Below, piece by piece: positions 23,241 through 34,102 of a DNA stretch of 64,000 bases (positions are counted from its first letter, which is position 1; the number at the start of each line of letters is the position of its first letter). Position numbers and translations under genes: made by a program. Under the pieces are notes generated by a model. It did no database searches. It had not been told where the DNA came from and was given only the letters and a program-made list of their open reading frames with translations. The DNA is from Pinus tabuliformis (Eukaryota > Streptophyta > Pinopsida > Pinales > Pinaceae). The stretch is from the NCBI GenBank assembly GCA_031772625.1, contig CM062815.1, positions 603,124,505 through 603,188,504 of the forward strand, read 5' to 3'.

Positions 23241-24429
23241 CTAGGCTAGTGATATGAATGGAGTAATCAACTTGAAGAAGTATAAGATGTCGTTTTAGAA
23301 GAAGTAGCTCAGGATTAGTACCTTTAAACCCTATAGAAGGAACGTGTTGCACTGAACCTCTGCACGACTATGTAGAAAGTGATGATGATATCGATCAGAT
23401 ATACAAGATAACAACACAAGATGAGGATTGGATCAATCCTACAGCAGATGGACGAATCGCGTGGGACAGGGATAGCTCTTGCACCTCAGATTCAGATGAA
23501 GAGCTTGAAAACTGGAAGAATAGGCTACATGAAGTATCTACACTCTGCTGCAACATGATGACCAAGTCGCTAAGGTGTGTTTCGACTGAGGTAAGAAACC
23601 TTCCGCATTATGATGGGTTGACTGATGTGGAATTGTTTTTAGATGAATTTGAATGAGAAGTACCAGAAGAGAATCAGTTCTAGGCACTGGAATTGGCACT
23701 GCGCGCTACGCCTGCCCGTTGGTGGGGTACACACAAGGAGAGCTTTGTTGGATGGAGAGAATATCATAGAATGATGAAGTTAAGGTTTGGCTATGCTAAT
23801 ACTAGAATGACATAAAAATATAGTGGGAAGGATGATCTGCACGATCATTTAGCATGATGGACTAAGGCTTGGGGAACAGAACCACAACCAGAGTGGGTGC
23901 ATATATTTTGTCATACGCTAGATACAATCCCAATGAACTGGTATTTGGAGACAGAGCTTCACCATGGGATTGTTGAATGGGATGTTTTAAGAGAAAGTTT
24001 TCTATTAACTTTCAGCTTTGAGGATGGCTTTGAGAGTATTGATGAAGCGCTACAAGAAATAAAAGAATCTATATTCAAAATACATAAGGAACCGATAGAA
24101 TGGACTTAGCCAGATTGGAGTACACAGTTGCGCCATGCGTTGGAATGCTATAATGTGACTACTGAAGAAGAGGATGACCTGCGAAATATTACCATCCCTG
24201 AGACCGAAAGATAGCGCGATGTCGAAGGACCAAAGGTAGCGAACCCAGATACATCAAAGCCTCTGAAAACTTGACAGGTAAACATTGGGTCTGAATAAGA
24301 ACCCAAGTTTGCAATGATAGGAGATTATTGGAACAACGATAAGGTAGTTGAGCTGCTGCACGAGTACTAGGACTTATTTCCCATGAAGTTTTCATATTTG
24401 AAAGGGATTGTCAGAGATTTAGGCATTAT

Positions 24430-25700
24430 GAAGATTACATTGAAACCAGATGCGAATCCTATTAAGCAACAACCTTATTGATTGAATCCAAAGTATAAGG
24501 AAAAGGTGCGCCTACAACTGGATAAGATGCTGGAAGTTGGCATTATTGAGCTTGTAGAAGAATCTAATTGGGTAATCCCAATGGTGGTCCAAGAAAAGAA
24601 ACAAAAGGGATAAATCCACATATGTGTAGATCTAAGGAATATGAATGACGCCTACGTGCATGACCCATTTCCAACGTTGTTTACTGACGAAGTATTAGAG
24701 AATGTTGGTGGATAGGAAGCATATTAGTTCACTGATGGATTTTCCGGTTATCATCAAATAAATATCATGACGGACGATCAAAGCAAAACAAATTGTGCGA
24801 TGGAGTGGGGTTGCTTTCAATATACATTTATGCCATTTAGATTGAAGAATGTGTCTCCAATATTTTCCTGGGTAGTGATCGCGACGTTCAAGGAATTTAT
24901 TCATAAGTTCTTGGAAGTATATTTCAATGTTTGTACCTTGTTCAGATTGGTAAAGAGACATGTTGCGAGTCTACGCCTAATGTTGGATACATGTCGAAGG
25001 TATCAGATTGCGCTAAACTTGAATAAGTGTATATTCTATGTGCCTTTTGGTATCTTGCTCAGACACAATGTATATAAGTAGGGATTGATGGTGGACCCTG
25101 TGAAGATCGTCGTAATTGTGAATTTGGAACCTTCTAGGAACGTGAAACAATTGCATGTGACATTGGGACGCAATGGGTTGGGACACACTAGGTACTATAG
25201 GAAGTTTGTCAAGGCCTACCCCAAGATAACTATGCTAGTGGAGAAATTTTTAAAGAAGGATGTGATTTTTTTTTGGGATGAAGATTGTCAGCACAACGTG
25301 GATGTTTTGAAGGAAAAAATTGTGACCGCGCCTATTTTGGTATTTTCAGATTAGAAAAAGGAATTTCATGTGCATGTTGATGCCTCATGCAATGTGTTAG
25401 GCATAGTATTAACACAAGCAGGTGAGGAAGAGATTGATCATCTGATAGCTTTCACAAAAATGAATTTATCCAAAGCCGAGAGGAATTACTCCACCACAGA
25501 GCATGAAGGGTTGGAAATGGTCTACGCACTATAGAAGTTTAGACATTATTTGCTAGGTGGACATTTTAAAATGTATACAGATCACTCTGCGCTGAAATAC
25601 CTGGTCAATAAGCCTGTGTTGTGGGGGAAGATCTGTCGATGGTTATTATTTTTCTAAGAGTATGACTTCTAGGTGATTATAAAGCCTGGAAGGTTGAATG
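24430..25700 (+). mobile_element. Element D: reverse transcriptase and RNase H
   Basis: RT signatures typical of Gypsy are present: VVQEKKQKG...VDLRNMNDA, FSGYHQINI, FQYTFMPFRLKN, EVYFN in the catalytic region, LNLNKCIFYV. RNase H follows with DASCNVLGIVLTQ, NYSTTEHEGLEMVYA and FKMYTDHSALKYL. This block fixes the superfamily. Broken. Confidence 0.9.
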
Positions 25701-25979
25701 TAGGCCCAAACCATCTATTAAGGACTGAAACAGGGGAGGAACCAAATAGTTTGGAGCAAGGACTATCAGACACGCAACTCTTTGTGATGCACGTCACGGA
25801 TGATCATTTTTTCGATATTATTCGTTTCTTAACAATGGGAACAACTCTTGAAGTTCATTCCACTCAACAAAAGAAGGATTTAGTAGTTCACGTTGTGGAC
25901 TTTTCGATAATTGTAGGTCATTTGTACAAGATGGGGGTGGATGAGATCTTGCGTAGGTATGTCCAGAGTTTGAATGCGC

Positions 25980-27000
25980 TAGTATCCTCACTGAAGCTTA
26001 TGGAGGCATGGCAAGAGGTCACTATGTAGGGAAGGTGACGGCACAAAAGATTTTGCGTGCTGCGTTATGGTGGCCAACATTACACAAGGATTCTAAGGCA
26101 TATTGCAAGGTGTGTGATGCTTGCTAACGATGAGGTAACCTTCACGAAGGGATGAATTGCCTTTAAATCCCAAAGTTTCATTGCAGGTATTTGAGAAATG
26201 GGTCATTGATTTTATAAGTCCCATACAACCACCAGGAAAGAAGATGGGCATGCGATATATCATTACTGCAACAGAGTATTTAACTAGATGGGTGGAAACG
26301 TAGCCAATGAAGAATTGTACAACCGCCACTACTACGAGGTTTCTATTTGAGTATGTCTTAACAGGTGTGGTTGTCTTAAGATCTTGATGAGTGATAGGGG
26401 TACAAAATTTATTGAATGAAATGATCAGCGCGATGTTAGAATAATTTCAGGTATATCATCAAAAGAGCACACCTTATCACCCACAGGTGAATGACATGTG
26501 GAAGATTTTAATAAGATTTTGGAGCATGCATTGACAAAGGTATGCAAGGCGCAAAGGAATGACTGGAAAATGCATGTACCAGCTATATTACGGGCTTATA
26601 GGATGACCTACAAGAAGTTGAGAGGACAGATACCATTCAGGTTGGTCTATGGAATTGAAGCACTTATGCTGATGGAGTATATTATGCCTAGTTTACAGAT
26701 TGTAGCATTGACCGAGATGGCAGACCACGAGACCTTGGTGGAATGACTCACACAGATCATGGAATTAGAAGAAGATCTCTTCCTTACAGGATTCCATCAG
26801 CAAGTGCAAAAGGAATGTGAGAAGGCATGGCATGATCAGCATATTAAGTAGTGCACGTTCAAGGTGGATGATTTGGTGTTTTTATATGATAGCAAGTTCA
26901 CAATGTTTCCAGGAAAATTTCAAATGCACTAGTTGGGGCCATATGTTATTAAGAATTTCACGGATGCTGGGACAGTTTAGTTCTCAAATATGAATGGGGA
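25980..27000 (+). mobile_element. Element D: integrase
   Basis: Integrase core recognised by FEKWVIDFISPIQPPGKKMG, ITATEYLTRWVE and the HPQVND-type region, then RNDWKMHVPAILRAYR. Element E is inserted at the extreme 3' end of this region (27005/35169). Broken. Confidence 0.85.
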
Positions 27001-27005
27001 GCCAT

Positions 27006-28071
27006 TGTTATAGACAATTTTGTGCCTTACAGCAACAGACATGAATTGTCAATAATCCAAGGGATCCAAAGTTCCCTAAATATGATGTTCCTACCCCTAG
27101 AGGAACAAGGTCAGCAAACCAACAGCTCTCAGATCAGTTCTCCACCTGAAAATACTCAAAAACAAGCAATCCTGAAATCAAAGCAGGTGCTCCACTAGGT
27201 TTCTGCGCTGAAACTCAGTTGCTCCATGGTGTACCTGCGTTGCAAAGCAAGTGGGACAAAGGCCACCTGCGCTGAGCAAGATGGGACAAGTGGCACACTG
27301 AGTCATTGCTCTGGAATCTTCCAAAAATGACACTTGGATCAGGTATTTCGCCTTGTGATGAGTCAGAGGCTCTGTTTCTCCAAGTGGAAGCAAGGTTCTC
27401 CAAGTGGACTCAAGAACTGAAGATCAACTAAAGATTAACTGAAGAGAGAGAGGACACAAGGCAGCTACACATCAGTTGCAAGCTGACTCATCCTTTCTCA
27501 ATTCATCTATATATTGAGCTCTCTCCTATGAGCTCAGGAGGCTGGAATTTGGTGCAAAGTAATGATATGTTGTTGGTTTCACTATAGAGCTATTGGGTGA
27601 TTGTTTGAGAGAGGTGAAGAGGAGAAATTCTTTCTGCTGGGAGGTGTTGCTGGATTGGAGCCTTCAATGGTTGTAATACTCTCAGAACCTTTACTTCTTC
27701 ATTAATAAAAGCTATTGAGGTTCTTCTATGTGCTCTTGTTTCAATAATATATTGTGATAATTGCATGTTTGGTTTACACTAATCCTTGAACCAGTTATGA
27801 TTGCATGCTTCTTGTAGTTTCCTTCTTTGTTATTTTGCAGGATCTCATTGTAGCTGGGCTAGCAAAAGAGCAAGGAGCTGGGAGCAAGCAGCCAAAGAGA
27901 AGAGTTTGGATTCGACATTAAGCGCAAGGCAACGGTTAGTGCATTTCTCCATTCTCTTTTGCTTTCATAAAGAAGTAAACCTTAAGTAGTTTGTTTTACA
28001 GTTGTTGCTAAGGTACTATCACCCTTAGAGTGGGATAGGGTCATCCGAGTCGGATACTTTTCCCTACAACA
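27006..28071 (+). repeat. 5' LTR of element E
   Basis: TGTTATAG to CTACAACA, 1066 bp, same length as the 3' copy. TATATATTGAGCTC near 27509 is a plausible TATA region. The minus-strand open frames inside (for example 27178-27393) are present in both LTRs but have no recognisable domain. Confidence 0.95.
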
Positions 28072-28095
28072 AACTGGCGACTCCGTTGGGGATCG
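28072..28095 (+). other. Primer-binding site region of element E
   Basis: AACTGGCGACTCCGTTGGGG directly after the 5' LTR. TGGCGACTCC-type primer sites are common in plant Gypsy-like elements; I do not name the tRNA. Confidence 0.7.
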
Positions 28096-29783
28096 TATCC
28101 ATTTGATTGTGTTTGTAGTATTTTGCTATTCATTTCCTGAACAAAAGAGTACCAAATCGAAAAGCTTTTGACTATATCAAAAGCGAAGTAGAGGGCAGCT
28201 ACTCTAGCTCATTTCTGAGCAAGTTCATGATTTGAAGAGCTGATCTACAAGGATCCTTGTAAGCTCTTAGTGATAGCTTTTCACCTTCCTAATCATCCCT
28301 TTGAGTGTGCTTGACTGATTGTTTCTGATTTGAGCAAAAACTGTGCATTTTTTAGAAAATTATGACCCGGAAACTGTGAAAACGCAATTCTCGTTTTCCA
28401 AAGCAGGTAGTACACAGGCTACCTGCTTTGCAACGCAGGTCCCGAAGGGGCTACCTGCGCTGAGAGCCAGACTGGCTGTGCAGCACCTGCGTTGGCCCAA
28501 TTTTGCCTAGTGCTGTTGGGGTTTCCTCCTTTTCTCTTGCCTGTTTTCACCATTGATTTGGCTGCCAGTTACCAGTCTTGCACCTGTTCTGAAACCAATA
28601 TTACTTGCCATCATTCTGCCTCTGTTATATAACGAAATTGTACTTGTTCTTTGTATTTCTTACTCATTTACAATTTCCCATAACGAAGAGTAAACTAGTC
28701 TTGCTTTTGGCCTCTTAGATCTGAACCTGTGTTAGGCATTTTGCTGGTCTAAAGAGTTAGCTTGTTTGCTGTCCATAGCTGATTAGTCATTTTTACTTTC
28801 GTCAGTATGGTTTGATTTCATGTATTTCCAGTGATTAAGCAAGTGAATCTTAAGGTGTCTTTTGATTTTGGACAAGCTTGTTTACTTTCGCTTTAAATCG
28901 AAATCAAAGTTATATAACGACTTTCATTTTGTAACCCATCCACATTAAGAAAGGGAAAAGAAAATACATGCATTGTGCATTTTGCATTTGACTGTTTGCT
29001 TGACGATTTAGAAAAAATTTGCATTTAGTGTGTGCTCTATGATCTGTGAGAAAAGATTTTCCTTTCTCTTCCCTCAGTAGTTAAGGTTTTCAAAGTTGAA
29101 AGATTGAAAAGTTTGCTTCTCATCTTAGACTGCATTCAGGAATTTGTTATATACATCTCGTGGTGATCCTTAAAGGCAAACTGCTAAGCAAGATCAACAT
29201 TAAAATAAATACAATTTACATAACAACGCTTTGTAACATAACGCAAACACATAGAGGTCTAGGTAGAGACGTGTTCCGGCGTCGTTAAGCATAGTGACTG
29301 TCGATCTCTACGAAGGTGGGTGATTCCTCCTGAGAGTCGGTGGCACTAATACGGACTTGTGCTCCCACGTACCGTCGAGTATATATTGGGAGACCCCTAT
29401 AGGCAATTATCCTTTATCCATAGGAAGCCGTGTCGGCCGCCCTACTGATCGCGATGCAGTGAACACAGCATTCACGAAGATCGACCACCCGTACCGTAAA
29501 ACGTATTCTGTGGTTTCGCGAAAAGTTTGGCACACCCTCTGCCTAGAACTCTAGAGAAGTTTCTTTTGGCCTTTTTCAAACTCTATAACTGAAAAAGTCC
29601 ATCCGAGCATTTGTCACTTCGGGCTCGTTAAAACATCGAAGGCGACTAGAGTCATCTTTAGCTTTTTCTCGACTCTTAAAACATGAAAAAGCAAGTTTGT
29701 GTCTAAAAGCGTCGTTAATAAAATTTATTTTAAACGGAACATAATCACCTGTTATTCCCACGTTGATCTTTCAGTTGAAAAGT
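28096..29783 (+). other. Leader of element E with strong hairpins
   Basis: Non-coding 1.7 kb. Notable stems: GCTTTTGA/TCAAAAGC (28164-28184), AAGAGCT/AGCTCTT enclosing CAAGGATCCTTG (about 28234-28276), a 12-bp perfect stem CAAAGCAGGTAG/CTACCTGCTTTG (28399-28430), CGCAGGT/ACCTGCG right after it, and GTAGAGA/TCTCTAC (about 29263-29319). Three hairpins with the shared CTC-TTAAA loop lie at 29571-29692, just before the ORF. Such structure in a leader is compatible with packaging or dimerisation signals; that is inference. Confidence 0.65.
29571..29692 (+). repeat. Three shared-loop hairpins before the E ORF
   Basis: 29571-29597: stem CTTTTTC/GAAAAAG, loop AAACTCTATAACT. 29617-29641: stem CTTCG/CGAAG, loop GGCTCGTTAAAACAT. 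29661-29692: stem GCTTTTTC/GAAAAAGC, loop TCGACTCTTAAAACAT. All stems are perfect, all differ, and the loops are of one type. Confidence 0.85.
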
Positions 29784-31376
29784 ATGGAGCCCACCAACCA
29801 AGGAAGTAACCTTGGTGGAAGTCCAAATCCCTTCTCCTCTTGGGGAGATGTTGGTGCGCCTCATATGGCCACACTGTCACTTCCAGGATTGACAATTGGC
29901 CTACCTGTATGGCTCTTTTCAACTAATGTAGTTCAGATCGCCACTAATCCTGAGCAGTCGAATCAACAGTCAGACCAGTCTAAAACTACCCACCAGCCTT
30001 CCACTTCTTACAATTCTTCCTCTGATCCTTCATCTTCACAAGGTAGAGCCGGCAAAAGTCAGCCTCCCATGGAGAAGAAGGAAAAGAAGAAAAGAGAAAA
30101 GAAGCAGAAGGGGCCTATGGCGAAGGCGACTGGGGGCAAGCAAAAGACAGCTGAAAAAAACCCACACACTACACCGACCGGGCCTAAATCGCCATGTGTC
30201 ATTTGCAAAGGGACCCACTTCCATCGTGATTGTCCTTGTATTCCCCGGATACTAAGGGACTGGTCCCCAAGGTTGCACAATCCGGTAGCATCAACCTCTG
30301 GTAGTCATGTTGATTGCAGTCCGTCAACTAGCGAGAGTGAAGGACGAAGAGGGAGACCAAGATCACCCTGTATGTTGTGTGAAGGCGATCATGCCATCCA
30401 CCGATGTCCATTCTTAGATGAGGCAAAGAGAGTTTTGGAAGATCGTCCGGTTTCACCGTTACGACTTCCTCCTGGATACCAAAAACTCGTGCCTAATCCC
30501 TCGATAGTTGAAAATCCAGCTGACCCGCTCAAGTGGTCGGCTGAAGTGTCAGTCATTGAGAATGAACCTACTGAATCCAGACCAGACGAAAGTCTAAAGG
30601 TCGAAACGGCAGTTGACCCGGTTCTTCCTTCAGAGGTTTCATCCTCCAATGACTCCGTCATTGAAGACCCATCTTCAAATGACACCCTCACTGAAGAGGA
30701 TAAGGATGACACCGTCCATATTCTTTTCATCAACACAGACTCTGATGAGCATCAGGGCAATGCGCCCATTCCTTTATCGCAGGAAGGAACATCGTCAAGG
30801 TCATATCCGGCCGTATATTCGGTCCCACCACCAAGCAACCTAGTCGTATCCTTTGATTGGAATCAACTAGGCAGACCCTGGTTACCAGCCAGTATCCCAT
30901 TCAGAATCATAGTCCAAATCTACAGAATGGTGATGGCTGGAACTATCATTGATGAAGGGGCATCTGTGAGTATCCTTTCCTCTATTGCTTGGAAAGCACT
31001 GGGTTGCCCGGCGCTTTTACCTGAGATGAGAAATCTATCAGGTTTTGATAAAGGAACCAGTCACCCGTTAGGGATTCTCCCCAATGTTCCAGTTACATTG
31101 AAAGGGAAGACAGTTCATATGAACATCATGGTCGTCCAGGGACCCTTAGTTTATAACTTACTCCTTGGACGAGACTATATATATTGCATGGAGGCAATAG
31201 TGTCCTCGCTCTTTAGAGTCATGTGTTTTCTGCACGAAGGAAGAATGGTCAAGCTCGTAGACCAACTTTCATTTCCAGGATCACGCATCGCAAATAGTCA
31301 AATACCATCCCTTAACGGTTTATTCACTCAAGGAATGCCACCACCCCCGGTTCTACTTCCTGATGAATGCGAGTAA
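29784..31376 (+). CDS. Zinc-knuckle and aspartic-protease-like ORF of element E, 530 aa
   Basis: The only ORF of element E; intact. I take the ATG at 29784 (MEPTNQGSN) because the frame upstream of it has no ATG. Residues 1-95 are rich in S, Q, P and T; 97-125 are strongly basic. Two zinc knuckles of the same C-x2-C-x3-H-x4-C type lie at C138-C150 and C196-C208. An acidic spacer (about 240-340) follows. Residues about 375-490 look like a retropepsin-type fold, with IIDEGASVSILS at 388-399 in active-site position and LLGRDY near the end. I see no typical capsid domain before the knuckles. No RT follows. Role inferred: nucleic-acid binding and perhaps proteolysis in particle assembly by a partner element. 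Confidence 0.85.
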   Translation: MEPTNQGSNLGGSPNPFSSWGDVGAPHMATLSLPGLTIGLPVWLFSTNVVQIATNPEQSNQQSDQSKTTHQPSTSYNSSSDPSSSQGRAGKSQPPMEKKEKKKREKKQKGPMAKATGGKQKTAEKNPHTTPTGPKSPCVICKGTHFHRDCPCIPRILRDWSPRLHNPVASTSGSHVDCSPSTSESEGRRGRPRSPCMLCEGDHAIHRCPFLDEAKRVLEDRPVSPLRLPPGYQKLVPNPSIVENPADPLKWSAEVSVIENEPTESRPDESLKVETAVDPVLPSEVSSSNDSVIEDPSSNDTLTEEDKDDTVHILFINTDSDEHQGNAPIPLSQEGTSSRSYPAVYSVPPPSNLVVSFDWNQLGRPWLPASIPFRIIVQIYRMVMAGTIIDEGASVSILSSIAWKALGCPALLPEMRNLSGFDKGTSHPLGILPNVPVTLKGKTVHMNIMVVQGPLVYNLLLGRDYIYCMEAIVSSLFRVMCFLHEGRMVKLVDQLSFPGSRIANSQIPSLNGLFTQGMPPPPVLLPDECE

Positions 31377-32091
31377 TTCGGAAAGAAAGGACTGGGACCC
31401 AGGGGGCATGCACCCTGGCCTGCCTTGGGCAGAGGAAACCTTGGGTATAAAGTTAATTTTCGCAGAAGAATGGACTAGTCCGTACCCCGTCCGAAAAAGG
31501 AAGAGAGGGTTGTTCTAGAATAAAATTCTTTTGTCAAAGTTATGTGAAGCGGAAGAATCGCTCCCTTTGTCTAAAAAAGTAGGCTCTCCTAAGGAGGAGA
31601 TCTATTTGTGGCAGCAAGTAGGCACCATCTTTGAATGTCAAGCCTCACCCATTAAAACAATATGTTTTGAAAGAGAGTAGGGGCAGTCTTCAAAGAAAGA
31701 GAGGAAATTGCTGCAACAAGTAGTCACCATCCTTAGCAACCTAATGATAGACATCGCCGAAAAGAGAGTTTAGTTTGCGGCAGCAAACAAAACCATTTTT
31801 CGGATAATAAGTAAGAGGACAGAATCTCGAAATTATACTTTATACCTGGGGGCATGCGAACCTTTTGGAGTGCAAGCGCGGGACGACTATTTATTTTTTA
31901 AATTTTTAGGTCCTCCCTTTAAACCCGTAGGTCTAACCCGTTAAACTCGTAGGATTAGCCGTTTCTAGCTTGCATAAAGAAAGGATGAAAGGCAAAAGTT
32001 AAAACCTGCCAAATTGGAGTAATTAGTGAGGTATCGCTCCTTAAATAAGATTACCTCACCTAAAGCATTCCTTGTATTAAGACTGGTATAA

Positions 32092-32289
32092 ATTGAGCAG
32101 TTTTAGCAATGTTCATGCTCGTTAAAAAATAAACGCAAGAATTGAGCAGTTTTAGCAATGTTCATGCTCGTTAAAAAATAAACGCAAGAATCGAGCAGTT
32201 TTTGTGTAGAGTTCATGCTCGTTAAAAAATAAACATAAATTGTGAGCAATCTTTCCCTAGCAGTTCAAGCTCACTCAGAAAAAATGAAC
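32092..32289 (+). repeat. 49-bp tandem repeat, three copies plus one diverged, each with a shared-loop hairpin
   Basis: Copies start at 32092, 32141 and 32190. Each contains GTTCAT-GCTCGTTAAAAA-ATAAAC, a short near-perfect hairpin (32111-32134, 32160-32183, 32211-32234). A fourth, diverged copy has GTTCA/TGAAC around a GCTC-containing loop (32263-32289). Each unit also offers a GAGCA/TGCTC stem. Confidence 0.8.
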
Positions 32290-32522
32290 CGGTAAATAAC
32301 CATTGAGAAAAGTAACCTTTGAAAGCCATATTAAAACCCTTGGTCGTGTTTATATGCCATCACCTCCATCCGTTCATTTGGCCAATCGTTCATCTCCATA
32401 TGTTTGTTTACCTATTTTGAGGAACAGCTGCGAAGAGTGATTTCACTTAGCCATCCTTGTGACACTGTCGTGATTGGAAAATTCCAACCTGTACCTGGAA
32501 TCTGCTGCTATCCCCGTTTATC

Positions 32523-32968
32523 ACTCGTTCCTCAAAAGACGAGTCTTCTTTGAGCTCTTTTCACTGACTCGTAAAATATGAAAAGTTTGCCGAGTTTTGG
32601 CCTTCCAGCTCGTTAAAAGGACCGGAAGAGCTATCCCTCCTCTAGATTTTAATCTTTTTGGACCTGAGGGATTATTGCACAAAAAGATCGAGCGCTTGTT
32701 TTGATCGGCTCGTTAAAGAAATCGAAAATTCATCCCTTCTGTATGGTTTTATACTTTTTCGGACTTAAGGGATTAGAAGACGAAAAAGGAATTTTTGGAG
32801 TTAACTTTCCGTACCTTTTCAGACTCTCTAAAAATGAAAAGGACCGAGTTTTCCTTGTCGTTAGACTCGTTAAAATGATTAAATAGCGACAAACTTGTCT
32901 TTAGACGAGAACGAGTTTCCCTATCGCTAGGCTCGTTAAAACATAGCGATGGGCTTGCCCGAAGGGCA
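32523..32968 (+). repeat. Cluster of ten hairpins in the E tail
   Basis: Class 1 (CTC-GTTAAA-type loop): 32523-32544, 32557-32585, 32602-32628, 32699-32728, 32814-32842, 32855-32892 and 32919-32953. Class 2 (19-nt loop GACYTRAGGGATTA...A): 32652-32688 with stem ATCTTTTTG/CAAAAAGAT and 32754-32788 with stem CTTTTTCG/CGAAAAAG. A GCCC-GAA-GGGC hairpin (32956-32968) closes the cluster. Stems are 5-11 bp, mostly perfect. Confidence 0.85.
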
Positions 32969-34102
32969 GGTTATAGAACAAGCATATGTTATCCTCCTCA
33001 AGCTTGACAAAAATAAAGAGGTACTGGTTAGCAATGACTGGGGAAAAATTGGGAGAACCTCACAGCATTAATGGTAGCAAGTCGCTCTTGAACATGACAC
33101 TTTGTCCTCCGTATCACATCGGGTTGGGTTGTTTCATTCACCGGTCTCATAACCATGGTCCTCGCCACACCATCCACAATTGGGGTAATGCTACCAATCC
33201 ATCACATCAGTGTCGTTATATGTTCAAGAGATGTGGTTCTGCAAAGAGTCAACCATGTCCCATCCACTGCCATACATTATCCTTCATCCACTTCATGACC
33301 GCCACCCTGAATCATACATCACAGTTTGTTTTCACCTCATCACAATCACTAGCTCCGTTCCGTGTCACTGATGTGGGATTCATTAAGGCCCTCCTTTGAC
33401 GGATCGCTCCTTGTCGACATCAGCTCATTATCCAAGGAGTTGATCTAGGAACACCTCCTTCAGTACTTTGAAGCTTGCATGCCTCAATGGCAAGTTTCTC
33501 ACTTCCGGCGACAGGTATACATCAATGACCTTCGACCAGAAGATTTTGCATGGTGGTCGACGCCAAGTCCTTTATTCCCGCCATGTGAATTGTACTGCCG
33601 TACCTTGAGGGTCATCATCCTTATCGGTGATTCCTCTCGCGCTTGTTAACGGTTTACATCATTGACCGGTAATCAAGCGATGTCTTTCGATGTTCGACTT
33701 CAAAAAATTCTCACATGGATCGACTTGTACATCGAGTGAAGATCGGAAGAGATTGAAGACCCCGGATCTAGTTTCATCCATCCGGGCTGCGATATATATT
33801 CAGGACATAAAGACATTTGATATGTACATCATTACAGCAGATGATCATCCTTCTCAAAGGATGATAATTTCAGCAGAGAATTATCAGTCTACAATCAGAC
33901 GATCGTCTGTTCTATGTACCAAAATGTATTTATAAAAGCTGAGCATGGGAATGCCCGCCTCAGCTAGATCATGAAAATGTATGAAAAATAATGTATTGTA
34001 CTGTATCTTATTACAGGACACTTCTCAGCAGATTGAATGAACTTCGGATCCTCTCAATAAAGCATTTCACCCAATAAACGACCTCATACTTTAGGGGGCA
34101 TC

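Larger units (their letters stand above)
31377..34090 (+). other. Non-coding 3' tail of element E
   Basis: About 2.7 kb without convincing coding sequence (the open frames at 32986-33399 and 33690-33935 have no recognisable domain). It carries a 49-bp tandem repeat (32092-32239) and a dense hairpin cluster (32523-32968). A purine tract TTAGGGGGCATC (34091-34102) ends it. Confidence 0.7.

Noticed and set aside
27178-27403. Minus-strand frames present in both E LTRs (71 and 62 aa)
   Set aside because: Duplicated because the LTR is duplicated; no recognisable domain or coding signal.
29763-29783. Longer start of the E ORF at 29763
   Set aside because: The codon there is TTG; the first ATG is at 29784, which I use.
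32092-32239. CRISPR-like repeat array
   Set aside because: Three direct 49-bp tandem copies without spacers, inside a plant LTR element.
32986-33399. 137-aa frame in the E tail
   Set aside because: H-, T- and S-rich with no domain, inside the non-coding tail; could be chance.
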